From the NCBI RefSeq assembly GCF_039541955.1, contig NZ_BAABHF010000010.1, positions 372,001 through 436,000 of the forward strand: a stretch of 64,000 nucleotides of DNA, read 5' to 3'. The notes beneath the pieces are model-generated. The model was not told the DNA's origin. It made no database searches and saw nothing but the letters and a program-made list of their open reading frames with translations. Origin of the DNA: Actinoallomurus oryzae (GTDB lineage: Bacteria; Actinomycetota; Actinomycetes; Streptosporangiales; Streptosporangiaceae). Made by a program: the position numbers and the translations under genes. Positions 36,351-44,883 of the stretch are shown here, one piece after another. Every line of letters begins with the position of its first letter. Within the stretch, counting starts at the first letter, position 1.

Positions 36351-37061
36351 TCACAGCGGGCTGCGGCTGCCGACGAGACCGTTGAGGAAACCGCCCGAGC
36401 TCTCCGGCTGCGGCCGGGAGGCGGACGCCGACTCCTCCTTTGGAACGGCCTCCTTCGCCTTGCTCGCCGCCTTCTTGGCGGTCGTCTTGGCCTTGCTCGT
36501 GGCCTTCTTCGCCGTGGCCTTCACCCCGGTCGGCTTCTTCGCCGCCGCCGTGGTCCGCTTCGCCGCCGTTCCCGCCTTCGCGGTGGTCTTCTTCGCCGCG
36601 GAGGTCGTGCGGGCCGTGGTGCTGCGCCCGCCCGCGGCCGGCTTGGCGGCGGCCGGCGGCTTGATGGCCGAGATGGTCTTGGCCGCGTTGGTGAGCGCGT
36701 CGGCAGCGGTCATGAGCGCCTTGGTAGCGGTGTTCATCGTCTTCATGGCGGTGTTCATCGCCTGCGCCGAGGACGTCGCCTTGCTCGCCGCGTCGGTCAT
36801 CTTCGTCGCCGCGGACGACACCTTGGTCGCCGCGGACGACACTCGCGTCGCGGCGGCCGCAGGAGTGACGGACGACTTGGCGGCCGACGTGGACTTGGCC
36901 TTCGTCGACTTGGCGGCCGGCTTGGACGTGGTCTTGCGCGCCGTGCTGCCGGTCGTCTTCTTGGCGGCGGCCGTGGTCTTCTTCGCACCGCCGGACTTCG
37001 TACGGCTCGTGCTCGCCGTTGAACGGCGGGCGGACGAACGCGTCATCGTATTAGTGGGCAC
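36351..37061 (-). CDS. Histone-H1-tail-like Lys/Ala/Thr-rich protein
   Basis: A 236-residue low-complexity basic protein. The N-terminal part (to about 75) and the C-terminal third (about 150-215) carry repeated AKKTT/AAKKT motifs like the tails of eukaryotic H1 and bacterial Hc1/HupB-type proteins. A less basic Ala/Thr/Met-rich middle (VSSAATKVSSAATKM, AMNTAMKTMNTATKA) looks helical with heptad-like periodicity. It probably binds DNA or polyanions. There is no folded HU domain, unlike mycobacterial HupB, so it may act by charge alone. Start GTG 37061, or ATG 37046. About 170 non-coding bases separate it from the DUF2630 gene. Confidence 0.7.
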   Translation of the reverse strand: MPTNTMTRSSARRSTASTSRTKSGGAKKTTAAAKKTTGSTARKTTSKPAAKSTKAKSTSAAKSSVTPAAAATRVSSAATKVSSAATKMTDAASKATSSAQAMNTAMKTMNTATKALMTAADALTNAAKTISAIKPPAAAKPAAGGRSTTARTTSAAKKTTAKAGTAAKRTTAAAKKPTGVKATAKKATSKAKTTAKKAASKAKEAVPKEESASASRPQPESSGGFLNGLVGSRSPL

Positions 37062-37120
37062 TGATCCATCCCCCCGTGTCGATCAGCTTCGGGGGGATCT
37101 ATTCCACAATTGGCGAAGAT

Positions 37121-37975
37121 CTACACGCCTACCGGGTGCCAGACGGTCTTTGTTTCCAGGAATGTGGTCATCCGGACAGTGCCCGGATCGGCCGTCCAGT
37201 CGTTTCCGGCGGGCCGGAGGACGCGCTTGAGGTTCTCCGCGGCGGCCTTCTCACACTCGGCCGCGAGCTCCTCGCCCGCGCCGGTGAGGTCGAGCCCGTT
37301 CACGTCCATGTGCGAGGCCAGCCACGGTGCCAGCTCGGCGCGGTGGCCGGTGAGGATGTTGACGACGCCGCCCGGCAGGTCGGAGGTGGCGAGCACCTCG
37401 CCGAGGGTGACCGCGGGCAGCGGCGCCGGCTCGGCGGCCACGACCACCGCCGTGTTGCCCGTCACGATCACCGGTGCGAGTACCGAGGCCAGGCCGAGCA
37501 GGGGGCCGTCGGGGGCGATGATGCCGACGACGCCGGTGGGTTCGGGTGTGGAGAAGTTGAAGAACGGGCCGGCCACCGGGTTGGCCGCGCCGGTGACCTG
37601 CGCCACCTTGTCCGCCCACCCGGCGTACCAGACCCAGCGGTCGACGGCCGCGTCCACCTCGGCGCGCGCCGCGTTCTTGGCCAGGCCGGTGGCGCGCAGC
37701 TCGTCGGTGAACTGCTCACGGCGTCCCTCGAGCATCTCGGCGACCCGGTAGAGGATCTGCCCTCGGTTGTACGGCGTGCGGGCGGCCCAGGGCGTCTGAG
37801 CCTTGCGGGCGGCCACCACCGCGTCGCGTACGTCCTTGCGGGAGGCGCGTGAGGCGTTGGCGAGGAAGTTGCCCTTGGCGTCGTTCACGGTGTACGACCT
37901 GCCGGATTCCGATCGCGGGAAGGCTCCGCCGATGTACAGCTTGTACGTCTTGCGCACACTCAGCCGGTCGGTCAT
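37121..37975 (-). CDS. Truncated aldehyde-dehydrogenase-like protein (no catalytic Cys)
   Basis: A 284-residue protein matching only the cofactor-binding half of the aldehyde dehydrogenase family: YKLYIGGAFPRSESG, AQTPWAARTPYNRGQILYRVAEMLEG, GPFFNFSTPEPTGVVGIIAPDGPL and ILTGHRAELAPWLASHMDVNGLDLTGAG. The domain ends where the ELGGK Glu and catalytic Cys region would follow. ATG at 37975 overlaps the stop of the full ALDH gene (4 nt), so the two are co-translated. Probably a non-catalytic partner; the split resembles the duplicated domain of ALDH16-type enzymes. Not a random truncation: the frame is intact and the operon order looks deliberate. Confidence 0.82.
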   Translation of the reverse strand: MTDRLSVRKTYKLYIGGAFPRSESGRSYTVNDAKGNFLANASRASRKDVRDAVVAARKAQTPWAARTPYNRGQILYRVAEMLEGRREQFTDELRATGLAKNAARAEVDAAVDRWVWYAGWADKVAQVTGAANPVAGPFFNFSTPEPTGVVGIIAPDGPLLGLASVLAPVIVTGNTAVVVAAEPAPLPAVTLGEVLATSDLPGGVVNILTGHRAELAPWLASHMDVNGLDLTGAGEELAAECEKAAAENLKRVLRPAGNDWTADPGTVRMTTFLETKTVWHPVGV

Positions 37976-39387
37976 CGCAGGTAGGCCTCCAGTCCGTGAC
38001 GTCCGCCCTCACGGCCGAAGCCGGACTCCTTGTATCCCCCGAACGGCGAGGCCGGGTCGAACTTGTTGAAGGTGTTCGCCCACACGACCCCGGCGCGCAG
38101 CCGCTCGGCCATCCACAGGATCCGTGAGCCCTTCTCGGTCCACACGCCCGCCGACAGCCCGTACGGGGTGTTGTTGGCCTTGTCCACGGCCTCCTGCGGC
38201 GTGCGGAAGGTCAGTACCGACAGCACCGGGCCGAAGATCTCCTCCCGCGCGATGCGGTGCGACTGGGCGACGCCGGTGAAGACCGTCGGCGCGAACCAGA
38301 AGCCGCGGTCGGGCAGCTCGCAGGGCGGCGACCAGCGGGTCGCGCCCTCCTTCTCCCCCACCTCCGACAGCATCCGGATCTTCTCCAGCTGCGCGGCGGA
38401 GTTGATCGCGCCGACGTCGGTGTTCTTGTCCAGCGGGTCGCCGACCCGCAGCGTCGCCATGCGGGTCTTGAGCCGGTCGAGCAGCTCCTCGGCCACCGAC
38501 TCCTGTACGAGGAGCCGCGAGCCCGCGCAGCAGACGTGGCCCTGGTTGAAGAAGATGCCGTTGACGATGCCCTCGACGGCCTGGTCGAGCGGGGCGTCGT
38601 CGAAGATGACGTTGGCGGCCTTGCCGCCGAGCTCCAGCGTGAGCCGCTTGCGGGTGCCGGCGACGGAGCGGGCGATCCGGCGGCCCACCTCGGTGGAGCC
38701 GGTGAAGGCGACCTTGTCGATGCCGTCGTGCTCGACCAGGGCCCGCCCGGTCTCTCCCGCGCCGGTGACGATGTTCACCACGCCGGGCGGCAGGTCGGCC
38801 TGGCGGCAGATCTCCGCGAACGCCAGCGCGGTCAGCGGGGTCGTCTCTGCGGGCTTGAGGACCACGGTGTTGCCGCAGGCCAGCGCCGGAGCGATCTTCC
38901 AGGCCAGCATGAGCAGCGGGAAGTTCCAGGGGATGACCTGGCCGGCCACGCCCAGCGGGCGCGGATCGCGGACGGCGTACTCCAGCTTGTCCGCCCAGCC
39001 CGCGTGGTAGAAGAAGTGCGCGGCGACGAGCGGGAGGTCGACGTCGCGCGACTCGCGGATCGGCTTGCCGTTGTCGATGGACTCCAGCACCGCCAGCTCG
39101 CGAGAGCGCTCCTGGATGATCCGGGCGATGCGGAACAGGTACTTCGCCCGCTCGGCCGCCGGGAGCCGCGACCAGACGCCGTCGTAGGCCCTGCGGGCGG
39201 CGGTGACGGCGCGGTCGACGTCGGCGGCGCTCGCCTCGGCGATCTCGGCGAGGACCTCCTCGCTCGCCGGGTTGACCGTCTTGAACGACGTGTCCGCATC
39301 GACGAACTCCCCGTCGATGAACAGGCCGTAGGAGGGTTTGATGTCGACGATGTCGCGCGACTCGGGCGCGGGCGCGTACTCGAACAT
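37972..39387 (-). CDS. Aldehyde dehydrogenase
   Basis: A 471-residue NAD(P)-dependent aldehyde dehydrogenase. The catalytic residues are present: Asn in IPWNFPLLML, Glu in LTLELGGKAANVIF and Cys in FFNQGHVCCAGSR, plus REEIFGPVLSVL and PFGGYKESGFGREGG. Its start is 3 nt after the deoC stop and its end overlaps the truncated ALDH-like gene, giving the operon deoC-ALDH-pseudoALDH. DeoC makes acetaldehyde from deoxyribose-5-phosphate, so oxidation of acetaldehyde is an attractive inference. It has no visible ribosome site close to ATG 39387 and may depend on coupling. Confidence 0.92.
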   Translation of the reverse strand: MFEYAPAPESRDIVDIKPSYGLFIDGEFVDADTSFKTVNPASEEVLAEIAEASAADVDRAVTAARRAYDGVWSRLPAAERAKYLFRIARIIQERSRELAVLESIDNGKPIRESRDVDLPLVAAHFFYHAGWADKLEYAVRDPRPLGVAGQVIPWNFPLLMLAWKIAPALACGNTVVLKPAETTPLTALAFAEICRQADLPPGVVNIVTGAGETGRALVEHDGIDKVAFTGSTEVGRRIARSVAGTRKRLTLELGGKAANVIFDDAPLDQAVEGIVNGIFFNQGHVCCAGSRLLVQESVAEELLDRLKTRMATLRVGDPLDKNTDVGAINSAAQLEKIRMLSEVGEKEGATRWSPPCELPDRGFWFAPTVFTGVAQSHRIAREEIFGPVLSVLTFRTPQEAVDKANNTPYGLSAGVWTEKGSRILWMAERLRAGVVWANTFNKFDPASPFGGYKESGFGREGGRHGLEAYLR

Positions 39388-39390
39388 CTG

Positions 39391-40350
39391 CTAGTCCATG
39401 GTGAAGTAGTCGGGACCCGCGTACACGCCGGTCGTGAGCTTTCGGCGCTGCATGAGCAGGTCGTTGAGGAGCGAGGAGGCGCCGATGCGGAACCACCGGG
39501 GCGTCAGCCAGTCGGGCCCGGCCGTCTCGTTGACCAGCACCAGATGCTTGATCGCGTCCTTGGTCGACCGGATGCCGCCGGCCGGCTTGACCCCGACCTG
39601 GCGGCCCGTACGCGCGCGGTAGTCGCGCACGGCCTCGAGCATGACGAGGGTGACCGGCAGCGTGGCCGCCGGGCTCACCTTGCCGGTGGAGGTCTTGATG
39701 AAGTCGGCGCCGGCCATCATGGCCAGCCACGACGCCCGGCGCACGTTGTCGTAGGTGACCAGCTCGCCGGTCTCCAGGATCACCTTCAGGTGCGCCTCGC
39801 CGCACTCGGCCTTGATCGCGACGATCTCGTCGTAGACCTTGGCGTAGTCGCCGGCGAGGAACGCGCCCCGGTCGATCACCATGTCGATCTCGCTCGCGCC
39901 GTCGTCGACCGCGCGGCGGGTGTCGGCGAGCTTGGCGTCGAGGGGCGCCCGCCCGGAGGGGAAGGCGGTGGCGACGCTCGCCACGCCGACGCCGCTGCCC
40001 GTCAGGGCGCGTACGGCCTCGGCCACCAGGTCGGAGTAGACGCAGATCGCGGCCACCTTGGGCACGCTCGCGTCGCCCGGGTCGGGGTGCATGCCCTTGG
40101 CGCACAGCGCGCGGACCTTGCCCGGCGTGTCGGCGCCCTCGAGCGTGGTCAGGTCGACCATCGAGATGGCGAGGTCGATCGCCTCCGCCTTGGCCGACTT
40201 CTTGATCGACCGGGTCGCGAGGCGCGCGGCACGCTCCTCGGCGCCCACCTGGTCGACGCCCGGCAGCCCGTGCAGGAACCGGCGCAGCTCGGCGGTGCCG
40301 GTGACAAGGCCCGGCAGAGTCTCCGTTGACACGCACACAGCATCGCCCAT
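39391..40350 (-). CDS. deoC: Deoxyribose-phosphate aldolase
   Basis: A class I aldolase splitting 2-deoxyribose-5-phosphate to glyceraldehyde-3-phosphate and acetaldehyde in deoxynucleoside catabolism. Features include AAICVYSDLV, SVATAFPSGRAPLDAKLADTRR, EIDMVIDRGAFLAG, LKVILETGEL, and ADFIKTSTGKVSPAATL with the Schiff-base lysine; GVKPAGGIRST follows. ATG 40350 has GAGGG a few bases upstream and gives 319 residues; GTG 40332 with GATGCT upstream is an alternative leaderless start. First gene of the operon with the two ALDH genes. Confidence 0.93.
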   Translation of the reverse strand: MGDAVCVSTETLPGLVTGTAELRRFLHGLPGVDQVGAEERAARLATRSIKKSAKAEAIDLAISMVDLTTLEGADTPGKVRALCAKGMHPDPGDASVPKVAAICVYSDLVAEAVRALTGSGVGVASVATAFPSGRAPLDAKLADTRRAVDDGASEIDMVIDRGAFLAGDYAKVYDEIVAIKAECGEAHLKVILETGELVTYDNVRRASWLAMMAGADFIKTSTGKVSPAATLPVTLVMLEAVRDYRARTGRQVGVKPAGGIRSTKDAIKHLVLVNETAGPDWLTPRWFRIGASSLLNDLLMQRRKLTTGVYAGPDYFTMD

Positions 40351-40417
40351 GGGACCCTCGGGCACAAAACGGGCCCGGTACGAGCGCACCGGACCCGTTT
40401 TGGCAGGTTGTGTGGAA

Positions 40418-41515
40418 TCAGCCGGTGGCGAGGTAGACGCCGTTACCGGTCGGGTCGTCCGGATCGCCCTCGGGGTAGGCGACACCGCCCGCCCACACGG
40501 TCGAGCCCTTGACGGCCAGCGCGGTGAGGTTGATGTCGTGGCCGGACGGGCGCGGCGCGGTCACGTCGGTCACCGACCCGCCGACGACGTGCGTCAGCCG
40601 CGGGTCCCACGCGCCTCGCAGCAGCCACACGCCGGAGCCGCCGTCGCCGGTGACCCGGGTGTAGCCGCCGTACCCCTGCGGGAAGGTCTGAGAGGACCAC
40701 TTCTTGCCGTTCCAGTGCAGCAGGATCGGCTGGGTGCAGGTGTCGTCGCCGTCCACGCCGCAGGACCACTCGACGCCGCCGGACGCCCAGACGTCGCCCA
40801 CCGACGGGGCGTAGATGTCGCTGATCACGCCCATGGCGTCCGGCTCGGGCAGCGTGAACTTCGGGGTGGCCGCGAGTTTCCAGGCCGAGCCGGTCCAGTG
40901 CATGACGGCCGGCTGGTTCTTGTAGGTGCCGCCCGCGTACACGTGGGTGCTGGAGACCCCGGCGATCGTACGAGCGGGCGCCGGGAGGGCGACCTTCGCC
41001 CAGCTCTTGCCGTTCCAGTGCATGGCGGTGCGGGTCCCGTCACCGCCGACCGCCCAGACGTTGGAGGCGCTGAGGGCGCTGGCGTCCAGGACGTTGTAGC
41101 TGTTCGCGCCCACCGTGGTGCGGTTCCACGCGGTGCCGTTCCAGCGGGCGGCGAACGCGCCGGCGTCGGTGGTGCCGAACGCCCAGACGTTCTTGCTGGA
41201 CGAGGCCGACAGCGCGCCGATCTCGCCCAGCGCGCTGCTCGGGCTCTTGGCCGTGGTCCACTTCCCGTTCAGCAGGTGCTGGACGAGCGGGACGTTCTTG
41301 CCGTTCGAGGCCTGGTAGCCGGCCGCCCAGGTGCTCCCGGTCGGCGCGACGCTGATCGCGTTGATGCCGTCCTCGCCCGGCAGGGTGTTGGTCTGGGCGA
41401 CGCTCCAGGTGGCGTCGGCCGCCTTGGTCCTGGGCTCCGCCTGGGAGGTGGCCGCCGTGGTGACCGTGGCGGTGGCGGCCAGCGCCGCGGTGAGCGCGGT
41501 CAAGCTTCGTCGCAT
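40418..41515 (-). CDS. Secreted WAVG/HWNGK-repeat protein (paralogue 2)
   Basis: A 365-residue exported protein. The signal peptide is about residues 1-27 (ALTAALAATATVTTAATSQA). The mature part repeats a unit with a 'NVWA(V/F)G' turn followed by a 'HWNG..W..' strand about 20-40 residues later (SKNVWAFGTTDAGAF; ARWNGTAWNRTT; SNVWAVGGDG; MHWNGKSWAKV; LLHWNGKKWSSQTF). This resembles beta-propeller-type repeats; I see five or six blades. Function unknown; extracellular ligand or surface role is inferred. ATG at 41515 has GGAA about 5 nt upstream, and lies 11 nt after the stop of its paralogue. Confidence 0.75.
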   Translation of the reverse strand: MRRSLTALTAALAATATVTTAATSQAEPRTKAADATWSVAQTNTLPGEDGINAISVAPTGSTWAAGYQASNGKNVPLVQHLLNGKWTTAKSPSSALGEIGALSASSSKNVWAFGTTDAGAFAARWNGTAWNRTTVGANSYNVLDASALSASNVWAVGGDGTRTAMHWNGKSWAKVALPAPARTIAGVSSTHVYAGGTYKNQPAVMHWTGSAWKLAATPKFTLPEPDAMGVISDIYAPSVGDVWASGGVEWSCGVDGDDTCTQPILLHWNGKKWSSQTFPQGYGGYTRVTGDGGSGVWLLRGAWDPRLTHVVGGSVTDVTAPRPSGHDINLTALAVKGSTVWAGGVAYPEGDPDDPTGNGVYLATG

Positions 41516-41526
41516 GGGGGTTCCTC

Positions 41527-42660
41527 TCAGTGGTACTGCTCGACGACGCCGTCCCAGGACTGGTCCTCACCGCCGGGCACGGGCGCGATCTCGCCGACGG
41601 CGAGCATGGTCGTGCCGCCGGGGACCCCGGCGACCTGCCGGATGCCGGGCACCTGACGCCCACCGGTCGTGGCGACGGGGGCGGTGGTGGTCGTGCCGTC
41701 CGCGGCGACGTGGACGAAGGTGCCGTTGAAGCCGGAGTACCAGATGCCGCCCTGGCCGTCGGCGCCCGCGCTCAGCGCGAAGTCGCCGTCGGCGCCGAGC
41801 CGCAGGCTCCACTTGCTCCCGTCCCAGTGCATGATCACCGGCTGGTTGTGCTCGGCCTCGGCGAGGGTGGCGTTCCCGGCCTTCTTGACGCTCTTGAGCT
41901 CCTCGCCGCCGCCCCAGTAGAGCCGGCCGACCGCCCAGACGTTGTCGCTCGACTCCGCGACGACGTCGTTGAAGTAGGAGAAGCCGCTCTCACCGGCCGG
42001 GATCGGCACCTCGGGAAGCGGCGAGACCGTCCACGACGTGCCGTCCCAGTGCTCCGCCGCGGGCTGGTCGTCGACGTCGCCCACGGCCCAGACGTCGTGC
42101 GCCGCGACCGCGCCGACCTTCCGCGCGGTGAAGGGCATCGCGACCTGCTTCCACTTCCGCCCGTTCCAGTGCAGGGCCTTGCCCTCGCCCGTGCCGCCCT
42201 CGTAGTCGTTGCCGACCGCCCAGACGTTCTTCGGGCCGAGCGCGGCGATGTCCGCGACGTCGTACGAACCGGTCGGCGCCGAGGTCCAGGACGTGCCGTT
42301 CCAGTGCCACGACGCCTGGACGCCGTCGTAGGTCGCGCCCATGACCCAGACGTTCTTCGGAGAGGATCCGCCGACGCTGTTGAAGGACCCCGTGCTGCCG
42401 GGAACGGTGACGGCGGACCAGGTGGTGCCGTTCCACCGCAGCAGCGCGCCGGTGCTGCCGGCGCCCTGCTGCCGCGAGCCGACCGCCCAGGCGTCGTGCG
42501 CGCCGGTGGCCGCGACGTCGTACAGGCCGTAGCCGTCGTAGCCGGTGTCCGGGCTCAGGTAGGTGACCCGCCACCCCTCCTGATCGGCGGCGCCGGCCGG
42601 TGCCGACCCGGCGGCGACGATCAGTGCGGCCAATCCCGCGCCTATCAGCGTCTTTCGCAT
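41527..42660 (-). CDS. Secreted WAVG/HWNGK-repeat protein (paralogue 1)
   Basis: A 377-residue paralogue of the next gene, first in a two-gene operon. The signal peptide is about residues 1-25 (LIGAGLAALIVAAGSAPAGA). Repeats include HDAWAVGSRQQG, LLRWNGTTWSAV, SPKNVWVMGATYDG, WHWNGTSWTSAP, KNVWAVGNDYEG, LHWNGRKWKQV, HDVWAVGDVDD, EHWDGTSWTVSP and MHWDGSKWSLRL. Propeller-like fold is inferred. ATG at 42660 has GGAGG 7 nt upstream. Upstream, 42661-42854 has no gene. Confidence 0.75.
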   Translation of the reverse strand: MRKTLIGAGLAALIVAAGSAPAGAADQEGWRVTYLSPDTGYDGYGLYDVAATGAHDAWAVGSRQQGAGSTGALLRWNGTTWSAVTVPGSTGSFNSVGGSSPKNVWVMGATYDGVQASWHWNGTSWTSAPTGSYDVADIAALGPKNVWAVGNDYEGGTGEGKALHWNGRKWKQVAMPFTARKVGAVAAHDVWAVGDVDDQPAAEHWDGTSWTVSPLPEVPIPAGESGFSYFNDVVAESSDNVWAVGRLYWGGGEELKSVKKAGNATLAEAEHNQPVIMHWDGSKWSLRLGADGDFALSAGADGQGGIWYSGFNGTFVHVAADGTTTTAPVATTGGRQVPGIRQVAGVPGGTTMLAVGEIAPVPGGEDQSWDGVVEQYH

Positions 42661-42854
42661 CCAATGTCCTCCATTGCCCAATTTCCCGACGCCCGGACGG
42701 ATCGGGCGTACGAGAACTTGACGCCGCCGGGAGGTGAATGGTTGGCAAACGTTATGAGGACGAAGGCGGAAATTCACTGATATGAGCTTCTCGGCGGTCC
42801 GGTCAGTACGGCGAGAGGCCTCAGTCCGATGAGAGCATCAGTACGGTGAGAGCC

Positions 42855-44573
42855 TCAGTACGGTGAGACGCCGCCGAACATCTCTCCGACGCGCGGGGCG
42901 AACGCGATATCACCGTCGATCTCCAGCCTGCCGTCGAGGGCGAGGGCCGGAGCCTGCTTCTCCCCCGTCAGAAGACGGAGAAAGTCCGCGGCGCCGATCC
43001 GGATGCTCACCACGGGACGGCGTGCCGGCTCCGGCCGTACGCGCGCCCGTCCGTCGCGGATCTCGATCGTCCAGGGCGTCTCCTCCTCGCCCCGGCGCAG
43101 GCGGAACTCCAGCTCGCCCTCGAAGCCCATGGCCATCCGTGGATCGAAGGCACGGACCATGCCGGCGAAGAACACCCGCTGCGCGGCCGGCCCGAACCGG
43201 CGCTCCAGCCTGTCGTCGGAACGGGCGGCGACGAGCCGGGCCATCGTCCGCCGTCCACGGGCACGGACCGCCGTACGGGCCGTCGCCCTGAAGTCGCGCG
43301 CCGTCGCCCGCGGCCTGCGCGCCCGCGCGAGCTCGGCCGCCTCGTCGATCAGGTACGGGGCCTGCCGGCGGGGCGGCTCCTTCCGCGCGAGAGCCGCCTC
43401 GACCGCCGGCGCGAGGCGTTCGGCCCTGGCCCGCTCGCGTTCCTCCCGCCCTTCGGCGAACCGCGGGATGACCTGCTCGCCGACCAGTTCGAGGCTCTCG
43501 CAGACGTGTTCGTGCCGGTTGGGACCGGCCTGGAGCACGAAGATGACCTGGTCGACCCCGACGGCCTCGTACCGCCGTACGAGCTCGGCCACCTGGGCGG
43601 GCGTCCCGACCGCCCCGCGCAGCGACCCGAGGCCGCCCTCGGTGATCCGCACCGCGAGCGGCGCGTCGGCGGCACCCACGATCCGCCGGGAGTAGCCCCG
43701 CTCCTCACGGTGGCGGACGAAGTCGTCCCAGATGCTCGTACGGCCCGGCTCGTGCGGGGAGGTGCCGTAGTAGTGGGCGAGCGCGAACCCGAAGAAGTGC
43801 CCCCCGTCGATACCGCGCTCGATCGCCGTCGCCTCGTCCTCGTGGCACATCATGGGCAGCACGACCGCGACGCCGGGATTGACCGCGAACCCGGCCGGAA
43901 CGCACTCCTCGGAGTTCAGCAGGCGGTAGTACTCATCGACCCAGACGCCGGCGTCCTCGGGCTCGGCGAAGGAGAAGGACAGCGCCCCGATCCCGTTCCG
44001 GGCGGCGAAGTGGATCGTCTCGCGCCGCGAACAGGCGACCCAGAGCGGCGGGTGCGGCTTCTGCACCGGCTTGGGGATGACGTTGCGCGGCGGCATCCGC
44101 AGGTACGGGGAGTCCCAGCCGGCGAAGGGCTCCTCGACGAACATCCGGGTGATCGCGTCCATGGCGTCCTGCCACATGGCGCGCTTCTCCTCCCGCGGCA
44201 CCCCGAATCCGCCGAGCTCGGCCATGGAACTGGCCTCACCGGTGCCGAAGTCGACCCTGCCCCCGGAGACGAGATCGAGCGCGGCGACCCGCTCGGCGAC
44301 ACGCGCGGGATGATTGACGGGCGGCGGCACCTGCACGATGCCATGCCCGAGCCGGATACGCCGCGTCCGCTGCGAGGCGGCGGCGAGGAACACCTCGGGC
44401 GCGCTGGAGTGGGAGTACTCCTCGAGAAAGTGATGTTCGACCGCCCAGACGTGGTCGAACCCGACCCGGTCCGCGATCTCGACCTGCTCGAGCGCGTCCC
44501 GGTAGAGCCGCTCCTCCGCCCCGTCGTCCCACGGCCTCGGCAACTGGTGCTCGTAGAAGATTGAAAACCGCAA
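42855..44573 (-). CDS. Luciferase-like flavin monooxygenase fused to an SCP2-like domain
   Basis: A 572-residue fusion. Residues ~1-365 are an LLM (bacterial-luciferase-like) FMN/F420 oxidoreductase: RFSIFYEHQLPRPW, GFDHVWAVEHHFLEEYSHS, RIRLGHGIVQVPPPVNHPARVAER, GGRVDFGTGEASS. After a charged linker (about 375-470, with many Arg/Ala), the C-terminal ~110 residues look like an SCP2 lipid-binding domain (WTIEIRDGRARVRPEPARRPVVSIRI...LALDGRLEIDGDIAFA). The start TTG 44573 is chosen because GGAGG lies 8 nt upstream, and because a decayed copy at 47.6 kb keeps this ribosome site while shifting the upstream frame. The longer ATG 44609 start is therefore unlikely. Substrate unknown; a lipid or hydrophobic compound would fit the SCP2 domain. 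Confidence 0.85.
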   Translation of the reverse strand: MRFSIFYEHQLPRPWDDGAEERLYRDALEQVEIADRVGFDHVWAVEHHFLEEYSHSSAPEVFLAAASQRTRRIRLGHGIVQVPPPVNHPARVAERVAALDLVSGGRVDFGTGEASSMAELGGFGVPREEKRAMWQDAMDAITRMFVEEPFAGWDSPYLRMPPRNVIPKPVQKPHPPLWVACSRRETIHFAARNGIGALSFSFAEPEDAGVWVDEYYRLLNSEECVPAGFAVNPGVAVVLPMMCHEDEATAIERGIDGGHFFGFALAHYYGTSPHEPGRTSIWDDFVRHREERGYSRRIVGAADAPLAVRITEGGLGSLRGAVGTPAQVAELVRRYEAVGVDQVIFVLQAGPNRHEHVCESLELVGEQVIPRFAEGREERERARAERLAPAVEAALARKEPPRRQAPYLIDEAAELARARRPRATARDFRATARTAVRARGRRTMARLVAARSDDRLERRFGPAAQRVFFAGMVRAFDPRMAMGFEGELEFRLRRGEEETPWTIEIRDGRARVRPEPARRPVVSIRIGAADFLRLLTGEKQAPALALDGRLEIDGDIAFAPRVGEMFGGVSPY

Positions 44574-44725
44574 CTCAAGCACCTCCGGGTGCGTGACCAG
44601 CCTGAACATCGTTCAACCTGGCCATACCCGGCCAGCGTCGCTCCGACTGGGCCACAGCGTCAACGTGTCATACGGGATCGCTCACCGCGCTGACCCGCCC
44701 ATCCGTCAAAACGAGCGGCCTCCGT
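44551..44725. repeat. Direct repeat copy A: promoter and 5' end of the luciferase-like gene
   Basis: This stretch matches 47616-47783 in the same orientation at roughly four bases in five. Shared runs include CCTGGCC(C)ATACCCGGCC, GCGTCGCTCCGACTGGGCC, TCAACGTGTCAT and GGATCGCTCACCGC. It covers the first codons of the luciferase-like gene and about 150 bases of its upstream region. The match fades after CCTCCGTC near 44725. Bases 44726-44883 hold no gene. Confidence 0.8.
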
Positions 44726-44883
44726 CGTCGGCTCCCTTGGCAGCTACGTACTGGCGCAGCCGACGGATTCACAGTTGGTCGGCGATCTCCATTAGCTCCC
44801 CCGTTGACCTCGGCTTTCATCCGGTCTCGGGTCCATGCGCAGCAGGTTCATCCCGCGTATGTCCCGCGCGTCCGCAACTACGT

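Noticed and set aside
38257..40329. 690-residue plus-strand frame over ALDH/deoC
   Set aside because: Antisense shadow of two well-identified enzymes, low-complexity composition.
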